This document shows, one piece after another, positions 7,243 to 13,855 of a stretch of DNA of 13,855 nucleotides. The stretch's first letter is position 1; each line of letters starts with the position of its first letter. The position numbers and the translations under genes were made by a program. The notes below the pieces were generated by a model, which did not search any database, was not told the origin of the DNA, and worked only from the letters and a program-made list of their open reading frames with translations. This DNA comes from JBMYZL01 sp049610385 (GTDB lineage Bacteria > Bacteroidota > Bacteroidia > Flavobacteriales_D > Sanyastnellaceae), in contig JBMYZL010000038.1 in the NCBI GenBank assembly GCA_049610385.1, positions 1 to 13,855 on the forward strand, in the 5' to 3' direction.

Positions 7243-7255
7243 ATGCGTCACGCAT
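7243..7255. promoter_or_regulatory. Perfect 13-bp palindrome between divergent promoters
   Basis: ATGCGT (7243-7248) and ACGCAT (7250-7255) are exact inverted repeats around a single central C. The site lies between the leftward box at 7227-7234 and the rightward box at 7277-7284, inside the spacer of the leftward promoter and just upstream of the rightward one. That placement suits an operator for a dimeric regulator, but no regulator gene is adjacent, and a 13-bp palindrome could arise by chance. Confidence 0.3.
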
Positions 7256-7276
7256 TTCCGAAGGAATCCTAAATCG

Positions 7277-7284
7277 TAACTTTG
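7277..7284 (+). promoter_or_regulatory. Candidate -7 promoter box of the EamA transporter gene
   Basis: TAACTTTG matches TAnnTTTG and lies 17 bases before the ATG at 7302. Upstream, TTTC at 7255-7258 is a weak -33 match with an 18-base spacer. Confidence 0.5.
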
Positions 7285-7301
7285 ACCACTCTTCTTTGGC
7301 C

Positions 7302-8213
7302 ATGTCACAACCCCCACATCCCTGGGCCCCTGCGGCCCTTTTGCTTCTGCTGGGCTTCGTATGGGGCAGCAGTTTCATCTTGATGAAAGCAGGGCTATTC
7401 GCCACAGATGGTTCGCCATTGTTCCCCGCCCGAGAATTAGCCGCATTGCGAATTGCCATCGCAGGCACTGTGCTGTTCCCGATCAGCATCAAGCACTTCC
7501 GTAGCATTCATCGCAAGAGTTGGTTGCCCATTTCTGTGGTGGGTTTAATTGGAAGTCTCATTCCTGCCTTGCTCTTTGCACAAGCACAGACGGAAATTCC
7601 CAGTGCGTTGGCAGGCATGCTCAACGCATTGAGCCCCATTTGGACCTTGCTGATTGCTTTTGTCGTTTTCGGGGTGAAGGTGGCGCGTGGCCAAATCCTC
7701 GGAATCCTTATCGGCTTCATTGGAGCCACGATGTTGGTGGCTTCCCAAGGCATTCGCAGGAGCCTGTTCACATTTGAGGATGCCATCCCTGCACTGATGC
7801 TGGTTTTCGCGACCCTTTGTTATGGCATCAGTGTCAACACCGTTCGAGAACGTTTGAGCCACTTGCGCAGTTACGTCATCTCTGCAATCAGTCTGGGTTT
7901 GGTCGCTCTTCCAGCCTGGCTGTATGTACTGAACAGCGATTTGCCAGATTTGGTCATGACGCATCCAGATGCCCCAAAAGGCTTACTGGCCATCTTTGTT
8001 TTGGGTGCTGTGGGTACAGCCGGTGCTTTGGTCCTGTTCAATTCGTTGATTCAATGGACGAACGCACTCGTTGCTGCTTCGGTCACCTACATCATTCCTG
8101 TGTTCGCTACATTGTGGGGGATTTGGGATGGAGAGCATATCCATCCTGGTCAAATTGCGGGGGGATTGGTCATCTTGATTGGGGTCTGGGTGACCAACCG
8201 CAAAAAGCGTTGA
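7302..8213 (+). CDS. EamA/DMT-superfamily transporter
   Basis: This 303-residue integral membrane protein has two repeated EamA domains of about five helices each, ten in total. The first begins WAPAALLLLLGFVWGSSFIL, with the typical VWGSSF motif, and ends near GIRRS. The second runs from about EDAIPALML to the C-terminal helix VILIGVWV and basic tail NRKKR. The sequence ALSPIWTLLIAF in repeat 1 and AASVTYIIPVFATLWG in repeat 2 are the conserved helix pairs of the family. Members export amino acids, metabolites or other small molecules; the substrate cannot be read from the sequence. A TTG at 7296 would add two residues, but the ATG at 7302 is preferred and fits the promoter box at 7277-7284. 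The stop codon overlaps the -33 element of the rplU promoter. No functional link to its neighbours is evident. Confidence 0.92.
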   Translation: MSQPPHPWAPAALLLLLGFVWGSSFILMKAGLFATDGSPLFPARELAALRIAIAGTVLFPISIKHFRSIHRKSWLPISVVGLIGSLIPALLFAQAQTEIPSALAGMLNALSPIWTLLIAFVVFGVKVARGQILGILIGFIGATMLVASQGIRRSLFTFEDAIPALMLVFATLCYGISVNTVRERLSHLRSYVISAISLGLVALPAWLYVLNSDLPDLVMTHPDAPKGLLAIFVLGAVGTAGALVLFNSLIQWTNALVAASVTYIIPVFATLWGIWDGEHIHPGQIAGGLVILIGVWVTNRKKR

Positions 8214-8240
8214 AAAGTTTGGGATAAATTCCTACCTTTG
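8209..8240 (+). promoter_or_regulatory. Promoter of the rplU-rpmA operon
   Basis: GTTG at 8209-8212 and TACCTTTG at 8233-8240 are separated by 20 bases, the best match in the window to the Bacteroidota TTTG / TAnnTTTG promoter. The -33 part overlaps the stop codon of the EamA gene. Predicted transcripts would start near 8244-8247, giving a leader of about 30 bases. Confidence 0.75.
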
Positions 8241-8243
8241 CCG

Positions 8244-8258
8244 TCCTCATTTTGAGGA
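8244..8258 (+). promoter_or_regulatory. Leader hairpin upstream of rplU
   Basis: TCCTCA (8244-8249) pairs perfectly with TGAGGA (8253-8258) around a TTT loop. It would sit at or very near the 5' end of the mRNA. The 3' arm and next base include GAGGAG (8254-8259), a Shine-Dalgarno-like stretch 13 bases before the ATG at 8273, so folding could hide it. It may stabilise the mRNA or regulate ribosomal protein synthesis; function unproven. Confidence 0.35.
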
Positions 8259-8275
8259 GTAAAACATTTTTCATG

Positions 8276-8587
8276 ATGTATGCAATCGTAGAGATCGCAG
8301 GGCACCAGTACAAAGTACAGAAAGACCAACAGGTGTTCGTCAACCGCCTCGGCGAGAAAGAAGGAGCGAAAGTCACTTTCGAATCTGTTCTTCTCGTGGA
8401 CAAGGATGGTGACGTTCAAGTTGGCGCCCCAGCGGTAAGCGGCGCGAAAGTGACCGCCAAGGTTGAACGCCACCTCAAAGGCGATAAAGTATTGGTCTTC
8501 AAGAAGAAGCGCAGAAAGGGACACCAGAAGTTGAATGGATTCCGCGCCTCGTTGACTGAAATCAAAATCACAAGCATTTCCGCTTAA
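8276..8587 (+). CDS. rplU: 50S ribosomal protein L21 (bL21)
   Basis: bL21 binds 23S rRNA in the large ribosomal subunit. The 103-residue protein starts MYAIVEIAGHQYKVQ, the standard L21 N-terminus, and its C-terminal part has the basic RNA-binding signature KKKRRKGHQKLNGFR (about residues 74-88) followed by LTEIKI. Length is normal for the family. Two ATGs are in tandem, at 8273 and 8276; I chose 8276 because family members begin MYAIVE, but 8273 would add only one Met. A TTG further upstream at 8252 lies in the leader hairpin and is not credible. rpmA follows after 12 bp, the universal L21-L27 order, and both are driven by the promoter at 8209-8240. Confidence 0.97.
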   Translation: MYAIVEIAGHQYKVQKDQQVFVNRLGEKEGAKVTFESVLLVDKDGDVQVGAPAVSGAKVTAKVERHLKGDKVLVFKKKRRKGHQKLNGFRASLTEIKITSISA

Positions 8588-8599
8588 ACCCCCGAAACC

Positions 8600-8863
8600 A
8601 TGGCGCATAAAAAAGGTGTAGGTAGCTCGAAAAACGGCCGGGAGTCGCACTCCAAGCGGTTGGGTGTGAAAATCTTTGGTGGACAGCAGTGCATTGCTGG
8701 CAACATTTTGGTTCGCCAGCGTGGGACAAAGCATCACCCCGGATTGAATGTTGGAATTGGCAAGGATGACACCCTTTACGCATTGACAGATGGTGTGGTC
8801 GAATTCCGGAAGAAAGCGAACAACCGTTCATTTGTCTCTGTCATTCCCAACGCCGGATCCTGA
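8600..8863 (+). CDS. rpmA: 50S ribosomal protein L27 (bL27)
   Basis: bL27 lies at the base of the central protuberance, with its N-terminal tail reaching the peptidyl transferase centre. The 87-residue protein starts MAHKKGVGSSKNGRESHSKR, the conserved tail, directly after the Met, so there is no N-terminal extension of the type cleaved in Firmicutes. GGQQCIAGNILVRQRGTKHH (about residues 27-46) is the family core, followed by the GKDDTLYALTDGVVEF segment. Its normal length, position after rplU and following terminator make this certain. Confidence 0.98.
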   Translation: MAHKKGVGSSKNGRESHSKRLGVKIFGGQQCIAGNILVRQRGTKHHPGLNVGIGKDDTLYALTDGVVEFRKKANNRSFVSVIPNAGS

Positions 8864-8936
8864 ATCCGTCGTTCGCTGCGGCGTCCCGATGACATTGAAT
8901 CATCTGAACGATCCGCTAAAGTGAAATGAAATTTCC

Positions 8937-8979
8937 AACTCCCGTTCCCCAATAGGGGTTCGGGAGTTCTTTATTTTTG
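8937..8979 (+). terminator. Rho-independent terminator of rplU-rpmA
   Basis: Arms 8937-8950 and 8955-8968 form AACTCCCG/CGGGAGTT and CCCC/GGGG, 12 pairs with a 2x2 T-T internal mismatch and an AATA loop. A T-rich stretch (TTTA then TTTTT) follows to 8979. It lies between rpmA and serS on the same strand, so serS should have its own promoter. Confidence 0.9.
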
Positions 8980-8986
8980 TTCTCTC

Positions 8987-8994
8987 TGACTTTG
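8987..8994 (+). promoter_or_regulatory. Weak -7 box of serS
   Basis: TGACTTTG differs from TAnnTTTG at one position and lies four bases before the serS ATG, right after the upstream terminator. No -33 element is clear. It is the best candidate for the promoter that must exist here, and again predicts a nearly leaderless mRNA. Confidence 0.3.
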
Positions 8995-8998
8995 TATT

Positions 8999-10270
8999 AT
9001 GCTCACACTGACCACCCTCCGGAATCACCGGGAGCGCGTGATTCACGCATTGGCCAAGCGCAATTTTGACGCCACAGATGCCATTGATCGCATTTTGTCT
9101 CTGGATTCTGATCGACGACAGACCCAATCCAAACTGGACGATTTGTTGGCCCAGAGCAATGCTTTAAGCAAGCAAATTGGCGGGTTGATGCGTGAGGGGA
9201 AGAAACAAGAAGCAGAGGAAATCAAAACCCAGACGGGCGATCTGAAAGCGCAAATCCCTGGACTCAAGGATCACATGCACGCTTTGGAGTCGAGCATACA
9301 GGAGGCCCTCTGCCACATCCCGAATACCCCTTGCTCTTTGGTGGATGCAGGGAACAGTGAGGCAGACAACAAAATCGTGAGTGAAGGGGGCGTACCCGCC
9401 GATTTGCCGCATGGAGCCATGCCGCATTGGGAAATTGCCGACAAATTCAACCTGATCGATTTTGACTTGGGTGCAAAAGTCACCGGAGCCGGATTCCCTT
9501 TCTACCGAGGAAAGGGCGCAAAACTTCAGCGCGCCTTGATTCAATTTTTTCTCGACCAAGCAGACATGGCCGGATACGAAGAGTTCATTCCCCCGCACGT
9601 CATCAATTCGGCGAGTGGGTTTGGCACAGGTCAACTGCCAGACAAAGAAGGTCAGATGTACCATATGGCGGAAGATGACTTGTACATGATTCCCACGGCT
9701 GAAGTGCCCCTGACCAATATTTTCCGCGATGTCATGCTGACCGAATCTGAATTGCCGAAAAAACTCTGTGGATATACCCCTTGTTTTCGCCGAGAAGCTG
9801 GGAGTTATGGCAAGGATGTTCGGGGCTTGAACCGTTTGCACCAATTCGATAAAGTGGAAATCGTGCAAATCGCTCATCCAGACCACAGTTACGACACGCT
9901 TGACGGCATGGTGGAACACGTGCGGGGACTCTTGGAGGCCTTGGAACTTCCCTACCGGGTCTTGCGTTTGTGCGGCGGAGACATGGGATTCACCTCCGCC
10001 TTGACCTATGATTTTGAAGTGTGGAGTGCTGCACAAGAACGTTGGTTGGAGGTGTCCTCAGTTTCCAATTTCGAAACTTACCAAGCCAATCGGTTGAAGT
10101 GCCGATTCAAAGGGGCCGATGGCAAATCACAACTGGTACACACCCTGAATGGTTCTGCACTGGCCTTGCCAAGAATTGTGGCAGCCTTGCTCGAAAATCA
10201 CCAAACAGCTGACGGTGTGGCCATCCCTGTGGCCCTGCAATCCTATTGTGGTTTCGCAAAAATTGACTGA
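8999..10270 (+). CDS. serS: Seryl-tRNA synthetase
   Basis: SerRS, a class II synthetase, charges tRNA-Ser (and tRNA-Sec where present) with serine. The 423-residue protein is of normal bacterial length. Residues 1 to about 110 make the helical-hairpin arm that contacts the long variable arm of tRNA-Ser, rich in K, Q and E. The catalytic domain shows motif 1 around FIPPHVINSASGFGTGQLPD (196-215), the serine-binding TAEVPL (233-238), motif 2 with CFRREAGSYGKDVRGLNRLH (262-281) and QFDKVE, and motif 3 NGSALALPR (384-392). All catalytic motifs are intact. A standalone terminator precedes it. The next gene, a lipoprotein, starts 21 bp downstream with only a short T-less hairpin between, so serS may be the first gene of a three-gene transcript. 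Confidence 0.98.
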   Translation: MLTLTTLRNHRERVIHALAKRNFDATDAIDRILSLDSDRRQTQSKLDDLLAQSNALSKQIGGLMREGKKQEAEEIKTQTGDLKAQIPGLKDHMHALESSIQEALCHIPNTPCSLVDAGNSEADNKIVSEGGVPADLPHGAMPHWEIADKFNLIDFDLGAKVTGAGFPFYRGKGAKLQRALIQFFLDQADMAGYEEFIPPHVINSASGFGTGQLPDKEGQMYHMAEDDLYMIPTAEVPLTNIFRDVMLTESELPKKLCGYTPCFRREAGSYGKDVRGLNRLHQFDKVEIVQIAHPDHSYDTLDGMVEHVRGLLEALELPYRVLRLCGGDMGFTSALTYDFEVWSAAQERWLEVSSVSNFETYQANRLKCRFKGADGKSQLVHTLNGSALALPRIVAALLENHQTADGVAIPVALQSYCGFAKID

Positions 10271-10291
10271 TCCCCGCACTATCTTCGGGGC

Positions 10292-10936
10292 ATGATTCAA
10301 CGGGTTTTTCTTAGCCGACCAACACTGGCCCTGTTGGTGTTTTGTGTGGCGTTTTGTGTGGGCTGTTCTGAAGGTCCTTACTCCGCTGAAATGAGCGAAC
10401 TCAAAACGCTACAGGATTCTTTGAGAACCTGTCGGGGCCAACTTTCGGCCATCCCCATCGATTCCATCATGGCCGCCAAAACATGGGCAGATGGCGAACT
10501 CAACACATTCGAAGTGATGCTCAGCGATTCCGGGATGTCCTTGTCCAAAGACGAAGGGCTCATCATTGCTGAAATCAGCCGTGCCAAACGATTGCTCAAA
10601 GATTTTCCCGACCGAATTCAACGGATTGATCAATCCATTGATCGGGCCATGAACCAAATGCATGACTTGGCGGAACTTCTCACACAGCAAGCTCCACAAG
10701 ATGCAGCAGGCAACTACGTTGACTCCGCATACATTCGCCAAAATGTTAGCCGAGAATTGAGGATTGCCCGCGACATCATCAGGAGCGTTTCAGAGACCGA
10801 GAAATATGCTCTTCGGGGCGACGCCACAGTGGAGGCCGTTCAAGGACAAGCAGACAGCCTCAAAACAGTTCTACGAGCAAGACTTGCCCATCTGGTGCTG
10901 GGTCGTTCCGATGAAAATGGCAACGGCCAGCCATGA
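10292..10936 (+). CDS. Uncharacterised helical lipoprotein
   Basis: This 214-residue protein was not recognised. It has a lipoprotein signal peptide with lipid-attachment cysteine at C25 (CVGCSEG after a hydrophobic stretch). The mature part is almost all helix-forming and charged. Residues about 34-120 resemble coiled coil (ELKTLQDSLRT, and a long K/R/D/I-rich segment DFPDRIQRIDQSIDRAMNQM). A more polar loop APQDAAGNYVDSAYI precedes a second helical part, RELRIARDIIRSVSETEKYA, ending near KTVLRARLAHLVLG. The stop overlaps the ATG of the next gene by four bases (ATGA), a classic sign of translational coupling. It probably acts in the cell envelope with the adjacent TPR protein, perhaps as an anchored partner. 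A hairpin CCCCG/CGGGG (10272-10276 with 10286-10290) lies just before the start. Function unknown. Confidence 0.88.
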   Translation: MIQRVFLSRPTLALLVFCVAFCVGCSEGPYSAEMSELKTLQDSLRTCRGQLSAIPIDSIMAAKTWADGELNTFEVMLSDSGMSLSKDEGLIIAEISRAKRLLKDFPDRIQRIDQSIDRAMNQMHDLAELLTQQAPQDAAGNYVDSAYIRQNVSRELRIARDIIRSVSETEKYALRGDATVEAVQGQADSLKTVLRARLAHLVLGRSDENGNGQP

Positions 10937-12777
10937 GGCACCTCACCAAACACATTCCGCTGTCCCGTTTGCTGCTCGCTGGTCTCCTGACCTTTGGTTT
11001 GGCGCCCATGCCCGTTGCCCAAGCGCAGACATCCGACTTGGAGTTGGCGGAATACTATTTCAATGAAGGTGCGTATGAGCAGGCCTTGCTCTATCTGGAA
11101 AAAATATACAAGCGCAACAAAACAAACGCTGTATACGACATGTACTACGGCAGTTTGTTGGCCATCAGGGATTTCGAAAAAGCCGAAACACTTGTGAAAT
11201 CCCGGCTCAAACAACGTTCTGCACGGGCCATGGCTTATGTGGATCTCGGCAGCCTGTATGCGCAATTCGAGATGCGAGAAGAAGCGATGGCGGCATTCCA
11301 AGAAGCATTGGACAGATTGCAGCCCGGGCGGTCGAATGCCATCGCATTAGCGAATGCCTTCATTGATTTGAATGAATTGGATTTGGCATTGGTTGTTTAC
11401 GAAAAAGCAAATGACGTCGGAACGACTGATTTGAGTTACCAAATCGCGAATCTACAAGGCCTACGTGGTGACTATCCCGGGATGGTGGATGCCTTCCTCG
11501 AATTGCTTGCCAATCGGCCCGCATATTACAAAAACGTCATTTCCAGTTTCGATCGGAATTTGCGCATCCAAGACAATCCCGAACTCGCCGAAATGCTCTT
11601 GGGTAAACTGATTCTTGCAAACCAAAATCACCCCGGCGAGAATTTGTTCTCAGAACTTTTGGTTTGGTATTACAACCAGTTGAAGGATTTCGCCGGAGCC
11701 TTTGTGCATGCCAAAGCCATAGACTTGCGCGGGAATGAGACCGGAGCGAGGATGATGGAATTGGGCAATACGGCCAGTGCTAACGGTGATTTCGAGACGG
11801 CCATTGCTTGTTTCGATTATGTGGCGAGCAAGGGCATCGACGGACCTTACTTCTACTCAGCGCGTACCGACGCCCTTCAAATGCGGCTTGTGGTGCTCGA
11901 AAGCGCCATTCCAAGAGATCGAGAAGAGCTCGAAGCATTGGCACAGCGTTATGAGCAAACCATCAACGACCTCGGCGTGCTCCCGGAGACCGCCATGCTG
12001 GTGAAAGATTTGGCCCACATCGAAGGGCATTATCTGGGTCAAGCCCAAGCGGCTATAGAACGGCTCGAATCCCTGCTTGACTTGCCCGCATTGTACAGCA
12101 AAATCGCCGCCGTGTGCAAATTGGAGCTTGCAGATGTCTATGTCCTTGACGGCTCGATTTGGGACGCGTCATTGCTCTATTCCCAAGTGGAATTGGATTT
12201 CAACGATGATCCCCTCGGCCATGAAGCGAAATTCAGAAATGCCCGCATTTCATATTATGATGGAGATTTTGATTGGGCACAGTCGCAACTTGATGCACTG
12301 AAGGCATCCACCTCAAAACTTGTCTCCAATGATGCCATTGAATTGTCCTTGCTCATCACTGACAATTATGCTTTGGATACCCTTTCAGAACCCATGGCTC
12401 TGTTTTCACAATCCGATTTGCATGCCCTGAGGAATGAACTGGATTCCGCAGAGATGAAAATGGATTCCATCTTGCGTGTCTGGCCTGGACACGCACTGGA
12501 AGATGAGATTCTCTTTCGAAAGGCAGAACATGCGCTGATTGAGGGCCGTGTAGACACTGCGATGACGTTTCTGCAAGAAATCCTAGACCTCCATTTCGAC
12601 GACATTCTAGCAGACAACGCCTTGTTCATGATGGCTGAAATTCATGAAACCCAGTTCAACCATGCAACAGAAGCGGAGGCGTTGTACGAACGGCTGTTGA
12701 CTGAATACCCCGGTTCCTTGTTCGCTGTTGAAGCCCGGAGACGATTTCGCAGATTGCGTGGTGATTTCCTCGACTGA
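10933..12777 (+). CDS. Secreted tetratricopeptide-repeat protein
   Basis: This 614-residue protein has a Sec signal peptide, with probable cleavage after VAQA (residue 31), so it should sit in the periplasm or envelope. The rest is built of TPR-like helical pairs. Clear ones are at about 35-68 (LELAEYYFNEGAYEQALLYL), about 98-135 (AMAYVDLGSLYAQFEMREEA), and at the C-terminus, about 520-610, with LFMMAEIHETQFNHATEAEA and LYERLLTEYPGSLFAVEARR. The last repeat resembles the BamD/YbgF-like C-terminal pattern seen in many Bacteroidota TPR proteins. Its start overlaps the stop of the upstream lipoprotein by four bases, so the two are co-translated. TPR proteins scaffold protein assemblies; no catalytic domain is seen. 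Convergent with the next genes, it is followed by a bidirectional terminator. The binding partner is not known. Confidence 0.9.
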   Translation: MRHLTKHIPLSRLLLAGLLTFGLAPMPVAQAQTSDLELAEYYFNEGAYEQALLYLEKIYKRNKTNAVYDMYYGSLLAIRDFEKAETLVKSRLKQRSARAMAYVDLGSLYAQFEMREEAMAAFQEALDRLQPGRSNAIALANAFIDLNELDLALVVYEKANDVGTTDLSYQIANLQGLRGDYPGMVDAFLELLANRPAYYKNVISSFDRNLRIQDNPELAEMLLGKLILANQNHPGENLFSELLVWYYNQLKDFAGAFVHAKAIDLRGNETGARMMELGNTASANGDFETAIACFDYVASKGIDGPYFYSARTDALQMRLVVLESAIPRDREELEALAQRYEQTINDLGVLPETAMLVKDLAHIEGHYLGQAQAAIERLESLLDLPALYSKIAAVCKLELADVYVLDGSIWDASLLYSQVELDFNDDPLGHEAKFRNARISYYDGDFDWAQSQLDALKASTSKLVSNDAIELSLLITDNYALDTLSEPMALFSQSDLHALRNELDSAEMKMDSILRVWPGHALEDEILFRKAEHALIEGRVDTAMTFLQEILDLHFDDILADNALFMMAEIHETQFNHATEAEALYERLLTEYPGSLFAVEARRRFRRLRGDFLD

Positions 12778-12828
12778 GCCTTCACCTTCTTCAATCCCAG
12801 CCATTTGTTTGTTACTGGGGCATAGGTC

Positions 12829-12865
12829 AAAAAAAAAGGCCTCCCTTATGGGAGGCCCTTTCTTT
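12829..12865. terminator. Bidirectional terminator between convergent transcripts
   Basis: GGCCTCCC (12838-12845) and GGGAGGCC (12850-12857) pair perfectly around TTAT. On the minus strand it is followed by nine T (the A9 run 12829-12837), strong for the leftward dockerin gene. On the plus strand a TTTCTTT tract follows to 12865, sufficient for the rightward TPR transcript. Confidence 0.92.
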
Positions 12866-12882
12866 ATCTAGCGCTCTGGGTG

Positions 12883-13320
12883 TTAGTTACACAACTCACC
12901 GTAGTAAGCGAGGAGAACAAGCAGGTCAGCCGTTCCAATTGTGCAATCCTCATTGAGGTCTTCCGCACCACCGTAAGGTGAGTCGTAGATCTCTGGACAT
13001 TGCTGTCCGTATACACTGAGAATCGCCAACAGATCGTTGGTACCGACCGCATTATCACCATTCACATCTCCGGGGCAAGGGCGGAAAGCCATTTGCTGGA
13101 AACCTTGGGTCAGGAAGATGTTTCCATCTCCAACCGTGGTGGTGAAGACCTGGCCAATGGATCCCTCCACTTGGCTCAGGTTTTCTCCAATTGCGTCAAC
13201 TTCTCCCGCGTGATACCCTGAGGTAATTGCTTCGCGCTCAACAGAAACTTGAGCGGTCGCTTCCTGAGAGATCAACGAGAGACCCCCGAGCAGGAACAAG
13301 ATGTAAAAGAGCTTTTTCAT
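12883..13320 (-). CDS. Small secreted protein with two dockerin-type calcium repeats
   Basis: This 145-residue protein has a Sec signal peptide (MKKLFYILFLLGGLSLISQ, cleavage near ATA|Q at 23-24). Residues about 25-78 carry the SIGQVFTTT...GFQQ segment, similar to SVGQVFYTT...GVQQP stretches in Bacteroidota secreted proteins. Residues about 82-144 form two dockerin type I-like calcium loops: D85, N87, D89, G93, D96 in CPGDVNGDNAVGTNDLL, and D121, N123, D125, G129, D132 in DLNEDCTIGTADLL. Each loop is followed by a helix ending in YG. The cysteines C82/C108 and C126/C144 bracket the repeats and may form disulfides. Dockerins bind cohesin partners or act as stable calcium folds; no cohesin is visible here, and no Type IX C-terminal sorting domain is seen. 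It lies 32 bp after the preceding gene, a likely operon partner. The domain call is good; the function is not known. Confidence 0.8.
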   Translation of the reverse strand: MKKLFYILFLLGGLSLISQEATAQVSVEREAITSGYHAGEVDAIGENLSQVEGSIGQVFTTTVGDGNIFLTQGFQQMAFRPCPGDVNGDNAVGTNDLLAILSVYGQQCPEIYDSPYGGAEDLNEDCTIGTADLLVLLAYYGELCN

Positions 13321-13352
13321 GACTTATTGCTCGTTAGGGGGTTAAAGTTTAA

Positions 13353-13855
13353 TTATTCTTCTGCTTCTTCAATTTCGAGGAAGAAGTGCAGACCTGTCAT
13401 TTGCATTCCGTAAGTCCCTGATCCCAAAGCGAGGGTCGGACGAACCTTACCTGAAGTGCAAGCTGCTATACCATCGACATCGTCGTAACCAAGCTCGAAT
13501 GTGATGGTGTTATCATCAACAACCGAGAAGTTGTGGTCCGCACTGGTGATGCTCAAGCTGCCGTTCTCGAACCAGATTGCAGCTTCAATGGTCAATGGTG
13601 CTCCATCTTCATCAGTCAAGCTGTTGAAGTTTTCACCCTTCACAGTGATTGTGTAGTTCTTGCTATTTGCTGAATCTACAGAGTCAGCATACAAGACCAA
13701 GTCACCATCCATGTAGTACACAGACTCATTGTAGTCATCACCAGCTGCTCCATCGATCAAAGCAGCGTCGTAGCTGAACGCCTGGATGACTCCAGTAGCA
13801 GCCTGACGGTGGAAGTCAACGTAGTCCTTACGCGTCAACCAGTTGTTAGGCTGAG
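13353..13855 (-). CDS. Unknown acidic, probably extracellular protein (5' end outside window)
   Basis: The frame is open from the right edge to TAA at 13355-13353, giving about 167 visible codons. It starts upstream of the window: a TTG at 13838 is preceded by in-frame codons QPNNW, so it is not taken as the start. No family was recognised with certainty. The central part, about NYTITVKGENFNSL, then AAIWFENGSLSITS, then NFSVVDDNTITFEL and TYGMQMTGLHFFL, alternates polar and hydrophobic residues in short beta strands. It loosely recalls an IPT/TIG-type immunoglobulin fold (xITVxGxNF...VVDDNTITF). The protein is strongly acidic, ending FFLEIEEAEE, as expected for a secreted protein of a marine bacterium. 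There is no T9SS sorting tail. The following gene, 32 bp downstream, encodes a secreted dockerin-repeat protein, which supports an envelope or extracellular role for both. Confidence 0.75.
   Translation of the reverse strand, partial: QPNNWLTRKDYVDFHRQAATGVIQAFSYDAALIDGAAGDDYNESVYYMDGDLVLYADSVDSANSKNYTITVKGENFNSLTDEDGAPLTIEAAIWFENGSLSITSADHNFSVVDDNTITFELGYDDVDGIAACTSGKVRPTLALGSGTYGMQMTGLHFFLEIEEAEE

Noticed and set aside
8252..8275. TTG start at 8252 giving rplU an N-terminal extension
   Set aside because: It lies within the leader hairpin, and L21 proteins begin at MYAIVE (8276).
10272..10290. CCCCG/CGGGG hairpin between serS and the lipoprotein gene as a terminator
   Set aside because: Only five pairs and no T-run follows; the start codon is immediately after it, so read-through from serS is more likely.

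Overview
The window reads as chromosomal housekeeping DNA from a member of the phylum Bacteroidota, most likely a marine or freshwater Flavobacteriales-type lineage with fairly high GC (close to half GC by eye). Four things support this: SecA has the long Bacteroidota-type insertion after its Walker B region; the class Ia ribonucleotide reductase is very close to the eukaryotic type; several start codons are preceded by the Bacteroidota -7 promoter motif TAnnTTTG, mostly without Shine-Dalgarno sequences; and there is a small secreted dockerin-repeat protein with an SxGQVF-type N-terminal segment. The species cannot be named from the sequence alone.

Layout, left to right. (1) 1-1685, minus: the N-terminal half of secA, which runs off the left edge. 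(2) 1686-2217: a 532-bp divergent intergenic region with the secA promoter on the minus strand and, toward nrdB, a run of hairpins including one that places AGGAGG in its loop. (3) 2218-5667, plus: nrdB-nrdA, encoding both subunits of class Ia ribonucleotide reductase, followed by a hairpin terminator. (4) 5752-7222, minus: an HMA-domain lipoprotein followed directly by ctaA/COX15 (heme A synthase), a plausible copper/heme module for cytochrome oxidase. (5) 7223-7301: a divergent promoter region with a perfect palindrome. (6) 7302-8213, plus: an EamA-family transporter. (7) 8276-8863, plus: rplU-rpmA with a clear promoter, a leader hairpin and a strong terminator. (8) 8999-12777, plus: serS, an unknown lipoprotein and a secreted TPR protein, with 21 bp and then -4 bp between genes, so probably one transcript. 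(9) 12838-12857: a bidirectional terminator. (10) 12883-13855, minus: a small secreted dockerin-repeat protein preceded by an unknown acidic protein that enters from the right edge.

Most genes serve core functions: protein export, dNTP supply, respiration, and translation. No transposase, CRISPR array, rRNA or tRNA was found. I see no complete new multi-gene system. The most unusual signals are the nrdBA leader (an AGGAGG-loop hairpin with a competing fold, followed by a short ORF overlapping the nrdB start), the palindrome between the divergent HMA-lipoprotein and eamA promoters, the uncharacterised lipoprotein/TPR pair, and the right-edge secreted pair.
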